Shown: positions 12,485-24,987 of the stretch, piece by piece | How the letters are laid out: each line of letters starts with the position of its first letter | Position numbering within the stretch: the first letter of the stretch is position 1 | Source of the DNA: Escallonia rubra | Lineage: Eukaryota; Streptophyta; Magnoliopsida; Escalloniales; Escalloniaceae | Assembly (NCBI GenBank): GCA_033065855.1 | Contig: JAVXUO010000546.1 | Span: 1-64,000 of the forward strand | Length of the DNA stretch: 64,000 nt | Direction: 5' to 3' | Notes under the pieces: generated by a model | Database searches by the model: none | Seen by the model: only the letters and a program-made list of their open reading frames with translations | Told to the model about the DNA's origin: nothing | Translations under genes and position numbers: made by a program

Positions 12485-13620
12485 AATTAATTCGTACGAC
12501 TATTATAATTAAATGATACTCCGTAATAAGTAAATCAATTGTTAACTGGATGCTAACCAAATATTCGAATTATGAAAAGTTCATTACACAAAATATGCTC
12601 TTACTTCCAAACCCAAATTGTTAATGTCAATTATCACCAATATTTTTCGCTTATCATACTTATTTCTTTTGTCACATCAAGTTACCTCCAAAGAGAATCT
12701 TAAATATTTAATTCTCACAAAACACTATAAGTTTATTATAAAAGTAAATAAAGTATTTTAGAGATAATTAGTATTAAATGTATATACTGGAGCTGTCCAA
12801 TTTCTTGTATGGGGCATGTATATAAGTTAGGAAGTGAAAGTGAAGCTTAGAAGAAGTTTAAATTAACACTAAGTGATATCAACAAAAGTTCAAAAGTTAA
12901 CCCAAAAAGGATTGTCAATAATAAAGTATCTAACATAAATAAGTTGTGATTAACAAATGTAAAGCAAAGTTTGTAAAAAGTAATGAATTATGAGTTTAAA
13001 TGTTTTATCTTTAAAACCAAGAATCAAATGAACTCAAGAGATCTAACAAGTCACATATAAAAACTTAATTGTTTAGGCAACAAATCTAGTAACTGTAACT
13101 TTTAAGGATCTTTCTAAAATTTTCTAACATTCACTTACATAGTTTGAGTCATTTTTCCTATAGAATCACCACTAAAATTTTAAATATCATTACTAAAGCT
13201 CTCTTCTATGTTTACGTAGCAAGGTCTTGTTCATCTTAGTAGTATAATAAGGGTATCAATTTAGTTGTGCATGTAATTTAGCATATATTTGCCATAAGAC
13301 TTTTATTTTTAATTAGAATTTATATGATAATATCTTAGTTACTTATCTAAAAATTCATTATATATGTGCGTGTCTTCATGTGTGTGCGTGTCTTTTTGAG
13401 ATTTTTACTACGAAATGAAAGTGTGAACTTGATATGAGAGAATGGTAATGAAAGAAATAATTTTAATAATGTTCACGAATCTAATTTTTTCGCTCTATAT
13501 AAATAACCATTATGTTTATAAAATATATACAAACTCAACAAATGTTTATCAAGAATAATTATTAACTCAAATCATTCATCGAATAATATGCCCTGTATTA
13601 TCAAAATAAAAAGGATTTTT
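12485..13620 (+). repeat. Dispersed 1.1 kb repeat, copy 1
   Basis: AT-rich non-coding sequence that matches 62629-63785 in the same orientation over almost its whole length. Shared blocks include ACTATTATAATTAAAT near the start, TTATTTCTTTTGTCACATCA, GAGCTGTCCAATTTCTT-like text, and ATCAAAATAAAAAGGA at the end. It has no coding capacity. It is probably a non-autonomous mobile element of unknown class. Confidence 0.7.
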
Positions 13621-13629
13621 TTTAACCTA

Positions 13630-14035
13630 TGGGCTAGCATCATGTTTATATTATTGGGCTAGATCCACTCCCGCTTGTTGAATGCAATATAAAATCATAT
13701 TTTGAAGAAAAAATGTTTAACCATTTAACCTTTTGGGATCATTTCATATGGTTTAGGGTTTAGGTGGGGCTAGATCCACACCCGTTTTGGTTAATTTCAT
13801 ACATTTTGTCACTTAAAGATGAACTACTGAACTTTTAACCTCATCAGCAGCAAATTGTTTAAATTTAGAAAAAATATTGTAGTTTTGCCTCCATTTTTTA
13901 AATGCCATTAATTCTTTTCAAGATTTTATTGTTGAAAATATATTTTTATTGAAAAAATGTTCAGTCATTTGATTCCTTGATATTAATTTATATCCTGGGC
14001 CAGATCCTCACCCGTTTGGTTATAGATTGTGATGT
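13630..14035. repeat. Spaced GGGCTAGATCC repeats
   Basis: GGGCTAGATCCACTCCCG (about 13663), GGGCTAGATCCACACCCG (about 13767) and GGGCCAGATCCTCACCCG (about 13998) recur about 100-230 bp apart, each followed by GTTTGGTTA-like or related text. This looks like a decayed array or nested short repeats. Confidence 0.5.
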
Positions 14036-14980
14036 GTAAAAGTGGGGAGGAAGAAGTAATGATGAAGTGAAAATATAAAGAGAAAGAGACGAGAGGGAGG
14101 CTTGTCTTGGATATAGAGGAAAGAGAGAAAATTATGTTGGATGATGTGAAGAGAGAGAGTGTGAAGGAAGAAAGAGAAAATGTAAAGGTGGGGAGTGATC
14201 GGAGATAAAAAGGAAGTGAGAGAAGGGAGAATGAATTAAGGGGGGGTGGGTGGGGGGTTGGCCTAGGGGAATGGGGTGGGGAGGCTGAGGGGCGGGGGGG
14301 GGGGGGGTGAGTAATGTGAAGAGAGAGAGAGTGGTGAAAGGTAAAAATAAAATGAGAGAGAAAAAGATTGTGTAAGATGGTGTCAGAGAGAATGATGAAT
14401 GATTAATGGGAGAGTGTGAGATGATGTCTTCTCAGGTGAAAAAAAAAAGTGAGAAAGGTTGAATGATTCATCGGAGAAAGAGGACAAGGATAGATTTTTT
14501 TTTTGGTTGGGCATTTAATGCCTTGACCATTAAAGAAGAGGGACATTAAAGAAGAGGGAGAGTAGAGTGGGGGAGACCCGCGTGAGAAAAAAAAGGAGTA
14601 AGGACTGGGCTGCCCAGCGCCTGGGGGGTGGGGGGTACCCCCAAAGAATTTTTTTTGTGGCATTCCAAGAAAGAGTGGGAAAGATGAAAATTTTTGTTGG
14701 AAGAATTTTCAAAGTAATTGAAAGAGAATGCATGGGGTGGCGGGGGGATGAAAAATTTCGCGAAATTCTTTTTTCAAGTGTTGGAGAGAGGATTGGAGAT
14801 TGAAAAATTATGTGAGAATTTTTCTAAGTATAGAATGAGATGAGAGGGTGGTGACCCAACCACGAGCGGGCAAGGTGAAAATATTCTAAGTGTTGGGAAA
14901 TTATCCTGAGTGTTGGAAGGAGCATATATATGATGTAGGGGGTGAAAATTTTGTTAAATTTTTTTTTCAAGTGTTGAGCT
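14036..14980. repeat. Purine-rich, G-run low-complexity tract
   Basis: About 900 bp of strongly purine-biased DNA dominated by GAGA and GGAGA, with a run of 14 G at about 14294-14307 and other G-runs at about 14241-14280. Open frames here are compositional. No gene is seen. Confidence 0.7.
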
Positions 14981-14984
14981 CAAA

Positions 14985-15140
14985 CATGCCGAGGGAGACA
15001 ACTGAGGGTGATCATCGATGATCGGCTGCGAAAAAAAATAATTTTTTTTATAAGTGTTGGGCTGAGACAAGGATGTCTAGGGAGACCACTGAGGATGATC
15101 ATCGATTACCGGTTGCGAAAATTTTTTTCTAAGTGTCAAG
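14985..15140. repeat. Tandem duplication of about 75-85 bp
   Basis: Two adjacent units share GAGACmACTGAGGrTGATCATCGATkA, a CGGyTGCGAAAA block, a T-rich block and TAAGTGT. They are diverged by roughly 15 percent by eye. No function is visible. Confidence 0.6.
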
Positions 15141-15559
15141 AAAAGTTAATGATGGATGATGATGCGACCGTAGTAGCACGGCTCGAGCCACCCTGGGCAC
15201 CACGTACCAAGTCGTTGTAATGTGAGGCCGAATGGGTTGGGAAGGGGTGAAGCCCCCTAGGGGGTGGGTGATAGTATGAAGGGTGGTGTCAGTAGACTTG
15301 TGCAAGAGCAATGTAGCTTGAAAATTGTCTAAGTCTGGAAAAGAATACAACTCCATTGCACCCATAGAGAGGCAACGTGTCGTGGTGACATATGAAGCAT
15401 GGGAAGGTTTGTGTGCCCGGTCGGAATGATCCTGGCACTTGAGCCCCCGGACGGGATAACCCGAGGCATTGTGGGATGATAATGGTGCAAAGGGGTTAGT
15501 GGTGGGGATCAACTTTTTGGGGTGTGGTTTGCACATGGGTAGTGCCAGCAGCAGGATGC

Positions 15560-17467
15560 CGACAGTTGGGAAGAGATGATTGGAGCAACTCAGGAGCATG
15601 GTGTCAGTTGGTTATGTTGGGGTTGATCTTGGAGTCGGACGACACAAGTCTCTTCTTGGTCACCAAGGTGGGCTTTTTCTTGAACAGTCGGGACGAGGCC
15701 TTGGCTGGTAGTCCTCGTAGCTCTTCGTTGTACAGGCATGTGATCGAGGGTGCAAGACAAGCAGACTGCAGTACGATGCTCACCTCCCCAGCAGAGTCGC
15801 CAAAATGATGTCAAGGAAAGTGGGTTCGTACATACGTGGAGGTGCCACAAAGGCTGCAGTCCAAGTCAGCTTCCAAGTATGTAAAGTGAGAGACAGTGAG
15901 GGTGGAGTAAGGGCAGAGAGCAAGGCTTCCCAGACAGGCCGTGAGGAGTGGCAGTGCTGCGGAGACAAGGTTGAAAGGAACAGGGTCGGCAGTCGACAGT
16001 CCAAGTCAAGGTCAGAGTCGGGGTCCAATGTTACGGTCCAAAGTCACTGTCAAAAGTTATGTCCAATTTTGTGTTTCTCTCTCTAGAATTCAAGAGCTCT
16101 CAAATTCTAGAGTGAGAAAGTGATTTTTGTGAGAATGAAGAAGAAGTTCTCTTTTGAGTCATAAAGTGCACTATTTATAGGAAACAATGTGCTTATGTCA
16201 TAAAGTGCCACATGTCGTCCCCTGGGAGTGACACGTCACCAAGGGGTCCCAAAATACCGGTTCTCCGTTGGACTGCCGGTTCCCAAATTCGCGTTGCCTG
16301 CCTCGCACAGCGTCGCTCTACTTGTCTGAGAAGACTGACCACACCATGACAGCATGATCAGAGTAAGCCCGTTGCCCCAGCCACCGATCCAAGCCCTTAC
16401 TGAATCCCGTGAGGTGCGTCAAGAGACGCGCAGAGAACCTGACAGCGGCGAGTTGCGTCATGAGAATGGCGCATCGACGCGGTGACGAACGTCGCAGCGA
16501 CGGCGCACGGGCGCACGTCGGGTGTCCCGAAGACGGGATGTGAGTTGAGTGTGCCTGACATAACAAGATAATGAATGCAACATGTAGTAATGACAAAGTT
16601 GGGAGTGATGGTATGTGGTCGTCGACGACGGGTCATTTGTTGGTAGCGCGCGACTTTTGGCGACGGGCATCGCGGGAGCGGTGCACAGTCACGGGCGACG
16701 GGCGTCGTGAGGTTGATGTACGACAGACGACGCGAGGTTGATGTACGAACGTCCGTAAACATCGCGGAGGTACAAAGACTCAAGAAAATAAGTGCGCGCG
16801 GGAGGGGAGGCCATAGGCCAAACATTGGGGGAAGGCCAAGGCCACCTTCCCTGGGGAGGCCGAGGCCGACCCTAGGGGGTGGCCAAGGCCAATGGCCAAC
16901 TCCCATGAAGGGAGGCCAAGGTCATTCCCCCTTTCGGTGCACTTCGGGCACGCCGACGGTAGGTGTTTTGATGATCAAAGACGAATCCAGAAGTTGCGTT
17001 ACTACGAGCATGTCGACGTGAATCGTACCCACGTGACGAACAAGATGTCAAAGTCACATACGAAGCGTACAAAGCAAAAAAAGTGCGAAAAGGACTTTGC
17101 GCAAAAAGTGAAGAACCGGGGGGGGGGGGGAGGCCAAGGCCAACCCCCCATGGGAGGCCGAGGCCGACCCCATGGGGTTGGCCAAGGCCTTTGCCCCTTG
17201 ACCCCGTTGCTCCGATTGCACCGTCAGTTGACATTTTTGATGAAAAGGTGCTCGGGTGGTTTCGGGGTGACGGGCATGCTAGCGTGAGTCACGTCGACGT
17301 GAAATAATCGGCGCCTAAGTCGCGCACAAGGTGCGTGGAGAGAAAAACGCACGTGACTTGAGCATGCGCGCGCTGACCGGTTTGATGCTTGTTGTATCTG
17401 TCGACGTGTTCGCATGAAATGGAACCCCTATTGGGCCCTTGGGTACGACCAGAATAGGTTGGGAACA
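15560..17467 (-). mobile_element. Tat-lineage Ty3/gypsy fragment: 5' LTR plus leader
   Basis: A reverse-oriented fossil of the same family as the element at 43481-58157. The LTR is 15806-17467 (TG...CA ends, about 1.66 kb). Just inside it the reverse strand reads TGGCGACTCTGCTGGGGAGG, a Tat-type primer-binding site. The leader to about 15560 matches the leader of the large element (about 56150-56393). The rest of the element is missing on the left, so it is a broken remnant. The right end directly abuts LINE coding at 17468. Confidence 0.8.
15806..17467 (-). repeat. LTR copy A (Tat family)
   Basis: It begins TGATGTCAAGGAAAG and ends GGTTGGGAACA on the plus strand. It matches LTRs 43481-45044 and 56394-58157 and keeps the LTR TATA context (CTATTTATAGG) at about 16170. 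Its middle holds GGCCAAGGCC-rich repeats (about 16800-17190) in place of the 41 bp tandem units of the other two LTRs. Confidence 0.8.
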
Positions 17468-19370
17468 CACATCTACTACATGCAGGTATGTATTTTTCCA
17501 CTACAAGTTTGCAAAGAGATTGATACTATGTTGGGCAACTTCTGGTGGTCGGGCAAAGGAAACTATCATGGAGTAGACTGGGTCAACTGGCATGCCTTGT
17601 GTGGACCCCAAGAGATTGGGGGTTTAGCTTTTAAATCTATGTGACTTCTAAACAATGCGTTGCTAACACAAATTGCATGGCGTATTTCGGTGTCACCGAA
17701 TTCCCTTCTAGCTCAAGTCTTTCGAGGTAGGTACTGTGTACGGCATGACTTTCTTACTTCACCTGCTGCTGGCAACCTCTCCCGAGCTTGGAGAGGCAGT
17801 CTACTGGGCCGTTAGACTCTCTCAGAGGGGCTCCGCTGGCAGGTGGGTAATGGTAGGAAAATAAATATCTGGAACGACTCTTGGGTGCCGTCTGGGCCCA
17901 GTGTTACATACCTCGTTCCCGCAGCGACTGCACAACAGCCTCAACTTGTCTGCGATCTTATTCAAGATGGCGCTTGGGATCACCAGAATATTGACCGAAT
18001 GTTTTCTGTTGAAATAGGCCAAAGAATTAAGGCCATTCATGTGGCGACCCATGATTTTGAGGATCAACAAGTTTGGGCGCATACCAAGGATGGAAATTTT
18101 ACCGTTGCCTCTGCTTATAACATGTTATATAATCGACATGACCGCAACCTCGCTCTACACAGAAGACTTCTTTCAAAACCAACTCTCTACTCCAACAACA
18201 TCTGGCTGAAAATTTGGAAGCTCGACCTACCGCTAAAAGTTAGCTTCATAATCTGGCAAATATTATGGGATCGTTTACCCCTATCTACAAACCTATATAA
18301 GTGCCACATCACTCCATCCAACCTGTGTCCCATTTGCTAACTTTTACCTGAGGACCTAAACCATCTTTTCCTAACTTGCTCAAAGGTCAGACCTGTTTGG
18401 TTTGGAATACCACTTGGTATCAGGATAGAAGAAGTGGGCAGCACATTTAAAGAATGGCTCATTGCTTGAATCAACCCACTAGCTAAATCCCCACAAAACT
18501 GGCGCACGACAGTGTGGTTTTTTGTTACCATTTGGTCCATTTAGAACAATAGAAATAATCTCGTCTTTAGGCAAACCCCTTTCCAACCTATGACCATGAT
18601 TCGCCAAATCCTTGATCTAACTAACACCATTCATCAATACTCTCATAAATTACCAAGCTCACCTAGAAATCTACCACAACCTAATTGCTCACCGGGACCT
18701 GTAACCACTAATTCTATTACAAGCTCAGGATCAATAACTTTACATATCAGCCAACCATCCTGTCTGTGCGTAGAGCCAGTCCACATTACCATGGTCATCT
18801 ATACTTGTTTTGACTCTCAACGATTGCGGGCTGGATTTGGCTTAGTATGCTACAACAATAATATTTCTTGTGGATCTGTCGCCCTAGCTACTACATCGTC
18901 TGATAACTATACTGCATTGTCACATTGCCTCCTACTTACATCCACTTGGGCTTTTAAAAAAAATTCTTGCACATTCATGTACTGACAACATCTCAATTCC
19001 TCTTACAACAGATGTCGTGATCTGAGGACATACTGGATACGGTGACACCTATTATCTATGACTTTTGCCATATTTTGACTCAATTCCATCATTACAGTAT
19101 CAACAGGGCAGCCCCACACCTCCTGAAGGAAGCACGATCGTTAGCTGTTTTTGCCTGTCAGGCACGAACATCAATCTATCAAGATTGGGTGCTTGACAAC
19201 CTATGCAACTAAGGTTTTTATATATGATGGAATACATAATGGGTACTTATATTATTGGTCTTTGATATTACCGTTCCTTTTGTTATGACCTGTAAGGCCA
19301 TAAGAGTGTACTTCTTATGACCTGTATCTCTACTCTTTTATCAATGCAATTCTCTTATTACGAAAAAGAA
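17468..19370 (+). mobile_element. L1-type LINE, 3' part of ORF2 and tail
   Basis: A mostly single-frame translation runs from 17468 with YYMQVCIFPLQVCKEID and FWWSGKGN (end of reverse transcriptase), then WQVGNGRKINIWNDSWVP, then the zf-RVT region (IWKLDLPLKVSFIIWQILWDRLPLSTN, about 18208-18290). A plant RNase H-like domain (about 18780-19212) ends near DWVLDNLCN. In-frame stops occur at about 17641, 17813, 18338, 18466 and 18541, and there is a frameshift within the RNase H part, so it is dead. The tail runs to an A-rich end near 19370. The 5' part of ORF2 is absent. Confidence 0.82.
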
Positions 19371-20497
19371 GAATCAAGCTATTTCAGCCTTTAAATCGTG
19401 ACCAATCCTAAGATTAAAGAATAGGGTTTTACTAGTTATTTTGTGTAGAAGTTACGAAGTGGTGTAAACCTTTCTTTTAAGTTGATTTCAGACGCGAAAT
19501 GTGTTTGTCGAGATCGATTTCAATATGAACATACGTGAAGGGGTTGGTTTAACACTAATGTCTCCCTTACCATTTTTTGTTGTTGTTATTAGATGGTATC
19601 TTTATTCTAAAAAGCACCTCACCCCCTCAAAGAAAGAAGGAAGAGAAATCATGAATAACACGGGTGTTGGTGGTAATGGTTTTCTTTTGATAAAGTTGAG
19701 AATAAAATATATAAAAAATGCTGGAGTAGCGGTTTACAGGAAATTGAGCATCATGACATGCCATGGAATTGCAGATATAGATAACATAGTATAATTAGGC
19801 TTACACCATCAAAAGTTGCCAAAAAGAAGTTAGATCTGGAGGGCATAGATCCCTTTGCAACAAAACGTCAGAGTCAGATTTGATGCACATCAATCCGAGC
19901 TTGACAAGCAAAAGTTTCCATGTTCGTTAAGTTGGCTCTTCACTTCCTATGTTGGATGAGAAGTCGAGGAATAACAATATTAGATATTCCCTCAGACTCT
20001 CTCTTGCTATCCCATCTTCTTCCTCGCCCTTTTCTGCCTACATTACCTTGCCAAAGGCAACTACTGCCCCATCAATCCATTGCCAAATTGTCAAAAACAG
20101 TAACTCATCACTACATTGAAATAAAATCTTAGCCACAAAATCTGCATTTTTTCATCTATTTCTCAATCTCTAATTTTAATGAACCCCACAACCACATAGC
20201 CGCTCTCTCCTGACCACATCGCCACCATAAATCTCATATCATCCTCTCTCTCTAGTCATAAACTTGTCTCTCTGCTCTATAAAATACATATATTATTTTA
20301 CACATTCGCATATGTGTTTGTGTGTGTGGTGGCTCCATTTGCGTGCTTTTTTAAACTATTGTCATCATCGGTGCTCCATTACACGGAAAAAAGAACCTAA
20401 GTGAACCAGATCTCTTTGTGGGCGTGTGCGTGGCTATTAGTTTATTCGGCTTTTCGCATAGCTTGCTTATAGTGCAGGTCTCACTAGTATATCGGAT
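19371..20497. other. Intergenic between two LINE tails
   Basis: AT-rich DNA with no gene recognised. Open frames at 19501-19794 and 19920-20132 show no domain. Part of it could be diverged 5' sequence of the second LINE tail, but I cannot show that. Confidence 0.4.
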
Positions 20498-21245
20498 TTG
20501 GCTGAAGAAGTACCGGAGAGGTTGGAGTTCTTAGCTTCTTTGTACTCCATGGACCAAAATCTGCGTTTTTTTAAGGTGTGCAAGGTAGTGTTAATTAATA
20601 GAGTTCCATCATCCCACGACGGAGACACGAACTTGCAAGCGAGGAATAGATGCTCTAATGTCTCAATCTTTGCAGAGCAAAATGCTCAGGATAATTGCCA
20701 CAGAAGGACACATAATATGGCCGGGACATGTGCATTCTCGTATTATTCTCAAGATCCTTTCACTTCACAGGCATTGGCAGTTCTGAAAACACTACAGTGG
20801 GCAAAACAACAAAATTTGAAACATATTGTTCTTAACTGCGAACGTTTGCTTGCACTGGTAAAAGGACTGGAGGAGATTAGTGTTGTCGCTGTACCTATCA
20901 TGTATGATATCTGTCTAACTAGCGAATATTTTCACTTCTGTCGAATTTTAGTTAGGAGCAAACGGCTGCTGTCTGAAGCCGCTGATCTTGCCACTTTTGC
21001 TTGCAAGGCTAGATCGAAAGTATCTATGACATGGACTCATAGATGAGATGCTTTTAGATCTAATCATGCAAATATGGACAATGGTTAAGCTTCCTTTTTG
21101 CTTGTCTGTAAAATATTTGGCTTATTTATGCTAAATGTCTGTAAAATATTGTAGATCTGTAAGATATTGTAACTCTCGTTTTTTATAGCCGGGATGGCTT
21201 GTTTAATATAATATATTTCTCCTCTTAACCAAAAAAATAAAAATA
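20498..21245 (+). mobile_element. LINE-derived RNase H-like fragment with A-rich tail
   Basis: An uninterrupted frame at 20498-21046 encodes a plant RNase H-like (RVT_3 type) C-terminus. Visible features are SQALAVLKTLQWAKQQNLKH, then VLNCERLLALVKGLE and LLSEAADLATFACKA. The same ending (ARSLAVFACQA) occurs in the neighbouring LINE. The downstream tail finishes in AAAAAAATAAAAATAAATAA at about 21228-21248. It is most likely a 3' LINE fragment. A domesticated RNase H-like gene is possible but less likely, because upstream exons are not seen. Confidence 0.6.
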
Positions 21246-22490
21246 AATAATCTGTTCGGGACAGTAGACACCACCACTTGTACCAATAAGAAACGTCCTT
21301 AGCAATACTCTTTGAGAAAGTTGTCCAATTTATTCCAAAAATGCCTCCTACTTTTGTTGTTTACGCCACAAGCTATAAACTAGTCACTCAAAAGTTCATA
21401 ATAGATTTACTCCTTTTACAGAAGATCATTTTCACACCTAGCATCTGTAGCCAAAAATCAAGATCCAAAAATCAGAGATACTTGGTCAGGTCATCATAAG
21501 AGCAAGATTCACAACCTCAACCACTGACCCGATACGCAGGCACCAATACACTTAAGAGAGTTATAAGGTTACCATCCCCGAAACAGGTCAAAGCTTTTTG
21601 AAACTCAAAGTGGGCATTTGCACAATATATAGTCTATAGTATAACTACTCCTATCTACAAACCAAGACTTCTGAAATAAAGTAATCAACCGTATACCCTT
21701 GGATTGCAGAACATATTCCCAATCTATGAATCATAATTTACTTAGCACGCTTTTAGTAGATACAAAAAGGTGTAACCTCTTGAACAAACTTCCTAATAAC
21801 ATAGTTCAACTTCTCTAGATCATATGTCAACACCCAAAGAAAGCCAGCTGAAGAATAGCATGTGTCCACCAATGTAAGGCATGCTAGCCTCGTACTACCA
21901 AATTCCAATGATCCTGACTTAAACCGTTAAAACTCGTTACAACTTTGTGACTTCTGATTCCCAAAAAACAAGAACAACCATATTTCCAAGAGTAACTTAA
22001 AAGCTTCTAAATGTCAGATAGTACTTAGTTGGATATAGACCCTATGAAACCATATGTTGAGACGAAAACAAAGGATCACAAATCAAACTAGATAAGCCAA
22101 TTTACTTTAATAGCAAGAGCCTCCAAGTTGCTACATATCATTAAATCTGAAAAATAAGATTGTCTATTGAACTTAATTTCCACTCATACTACGCATGAAA
22201 TACCTTAATTGTAACAAAGAATACCACTTTATCTTTGTCTTTGACTCTAAAAAACATGGTTATCACCAACTTTATGGACAAAAACTCCAACAATATACCT
22301 TGATAAAGTTGAGCCAATAAAACCTTACTTTCCACCAAGAAAATGTAACATAAGCTAAGCCATTATGTAATTCAAATTACTCTTATGTTCTTTCACCTCC
22401 ACTTATTATTATTATTATTATTTTGACGAATTAAAAGAGGACACCACAAGAGAGAATAAACCCCCCCATAACATTTACGAAACTAGCGAC
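21246..22490. other. Intergenic AT-rich DNA
   Basis: No gene or paired repeat was recognised. A short (TTA)n tract lies at about 22404-22422. Part may be decayed sequence of the reverse-strand gypsy fragment to the right. Confidence 0.4.
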
Positions 22491-22499
22491 GAGCCAAAA

Positions 22500-22865
22500 T
22501 AATTGAGAATATAACTAACAACCAACTTCGCTTTGAACCCTAAAATTCAAAGTGAAACGAATCAGATAATCTGAAACAGATTCGCTTGTCAAAAATTATC
22601 CACCAAAGCACGATAATATGCTAAGTAATCCATACCCAAAATCACGCTAAAATCATGACTATCAGAAGGAACTTGATCCCAACGAAGGTCTCAATCACAA
22701 TTGTAGATCTTGCAGTTCCTCAATACTAACTTAATTATCACGGAATCGAATATTGACTCTAACCATAATCTTAACTCTACCCATCCTAGCCATCTCACGA
22801 CTTATCCGATCCTAAGCATATAAGTCTACAGGAGTTTAAACCTATGGCTCTGATACCAATGAGAA
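22500..22865 (-). mobile_element. Ty3/gypsy fragment: primer-binding site and protease piece
   Basis: On the reverse strand, GGTATCAGAGCCATAGG (about 22861-22845) looks like an initiator-Met tRNA primer-binding site. Further on, about 22670-22600 encodes DSHDFSVILGMDYLAYYRAL, the end of a Ty3/gypsy aspartic protease (GMDWL motif). Having these two only about 200 bp apart implies that gag is missing. It is a broken fossil. Confidence 0.6.
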
Positions 22866-23975
22866 AGAATACCGAAAGCCAATTAAGGTGCAAACAATTG
22901 ATATGTCTGTTTTGCTATGTGCTCACCACATGGTTGCATGCAGCTCATGCCTAATTTACAAGTCAAGAAAATTTAAGCTATTTTGTAGTGCAGACCTTTA
23001 GTAATACATTTTCTAAAAATAGATTGAGGACTTTTTTGTAACTGCTATATTAGTAAGCCTTCCAAAACTCTAAAACCCTACATCGCCATTGTACAAACTT
23101 ATTAATACTTAATTTTGACTATTGGATCACTAACAACATTCTCTATTACAAAAATAAAATCCCATATATCTAAAAAGAATTTTAGAAAGAAAATTTGATT
23201 CTGTGATTGATTAGGATTTATTTTACTTTTATTATACCTCTATCATAGCCAATATATAACTTTTATGATCCTTTTAGTAAACAATATATAGGCCACTTTT
23301 TGGATTGGACCTCACAAATATCTTGGATGAAGTCTTTACCATAAGATTTCATTGATTTCGCAAGATTAACAAGGTATGCATCAGTAAGCCTTATGTTTCA
23401 TAGCACTATAAAACTCTATTTACCTAATATACTAACTTATTAATGCTTGCATTGTATACTTGAACCACTCTCTAATAAGAAGATAGAAATTTATATATAT
23501 CTAAAGAACGAAGATTTAGAAGAAAAACATGACGACCAAATTGATTTAAATTTACTACATTTTCTAAGTACATACATGCATTCATGGATATATGTATATA
23601 CATGACTTAGAATCCATTGATACTGCCAATAAGTTGCTTAACCTGTCAGCGCTGCTTTGGCTGTCCATTCGCCATCTCTGGATATTTTAGATTTTTTTAT
23701 TTGCGTTTATAAGTTCATTTGCTCAATAATATTTGACGAAATGTTTGACCTTTTTGCCCCTCTCTTTGCAGTTTATAAGTCAATGCATCTCTGTTCGTCT
23801 TATACTGCGGATGGTGATATCTTGTACTGATCGTACAATTTCCCAAACCAAACACCAGAAAATCCAAAGTTTCAACAACCTCAACCCCACATCAGATCTA
23901 AATGGAATACCAAACATGCGTGCATGAACACTGGCCATCATCTACCAAGCCACCCAAGTCTACCATGCCATTGCC

Positions 23976-24987
23976 GCCTTTAGTTTTCTATCCAAAATTT
24001 CTTTTGATGATATCTCATTCATCCGATCTCTGATTGAGCTGATTTTTATTTCGTTGAATTCGTATTTTCGTTCTCTTCGATTTGAGTCTACAATAACTAT
24101 TTTTGAACTTCGAATGAATATTCGCTATATTATCAAATTACTTTGTGGGTGATATTTGTGATTAAAAGTCACTTTTGATTATTGTGACTTATATGTGACG
24201 CGCCGGCTGCGATATTCGACATGATATAATCATGATTTGTAATGCTTAATAATAAGCAATATGTGTATGTGACACCCACAAGTTTGGGTAAATATATTTT
24301 GATATTCGACTTATTGGTTATGTAATCCCTTTTCGGATCGATTTGTTATTCGTTTGCGAATCGATATTCGACTTATTGGTTATTAAACCCTCTTTTGGTC
24401 ACTTTTGTTATTCGTTTGTGAAATTTGGTTGAGTTATCAAATCCTATTTATAGGTTATGTTCGATAACTCAAATTTGTTATTCATTTTTGGTAACCCTCT
24501 TTTGGTCACTTTCGTTATTCGTTTGTAAAATTTGACTGAGTTATCTAAATTCCTATTTATTGGCTCTACTCGATAACTCATGTTTCGTATTCGTTTTGGC
24601 CCTCTGTGTGTAAAAAATTTTACTGGGCAATTCGTGCTTACCTCTATGTTTTTCGTTTCCTTTCCCTTCCAGGCTAAAAGTAACACAAATGGTGAGATAT
24701 TAGTGCAGCGGTGGGAATGCCTCTGGTTTTTTATATTGAGAATAGAGCTTATGATTTCGTTAGACAAAATATTGGTTAGTTGATTTATTTTCCTTTGGAT
24801 TCAGATGATTAGTCCGAGAGATTGTAATAAAGTTTTGAAGTATTTTTGGAGTTAAGATTTTGAGATTCAAATCATTATGTTTGCGGTATTTTAGATGCTC
24901 TGCTCCACCATTACGGTTGTTATGTTTTAAACATGATTGGGTTTTGGTTTAAGGACGTGTTCGGACCCTCGGGTTCGGGGCGTTACA
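23976..24987 (+). repeat. 5' LTR (right portion) of the chromovirus
   Basis: It matches 28676-29685 almost throughout and ends GGGGCGTTACA just before the primer-binding site. The left half of the LTR, present in the 3' copy, is missing here. Confidence 0.8.

Noticed and set aside
15129-15599. 156-codon reverse-strand frame
   Set aside because: No recognisable domain; it overlaps the decayed flank and leader of the Tat fragment.
17083-17190. Possible zinc-finger or collagen-like protein from Gly/Pro/Arg-rich frames
   Set aside because: LTR minisatellite composition only.
16397-17287. Overlapping 120-169 codon frames
   Set aside because: They lie within the GGCCAAGGCC-rich part of an LTR; their composition explains them.
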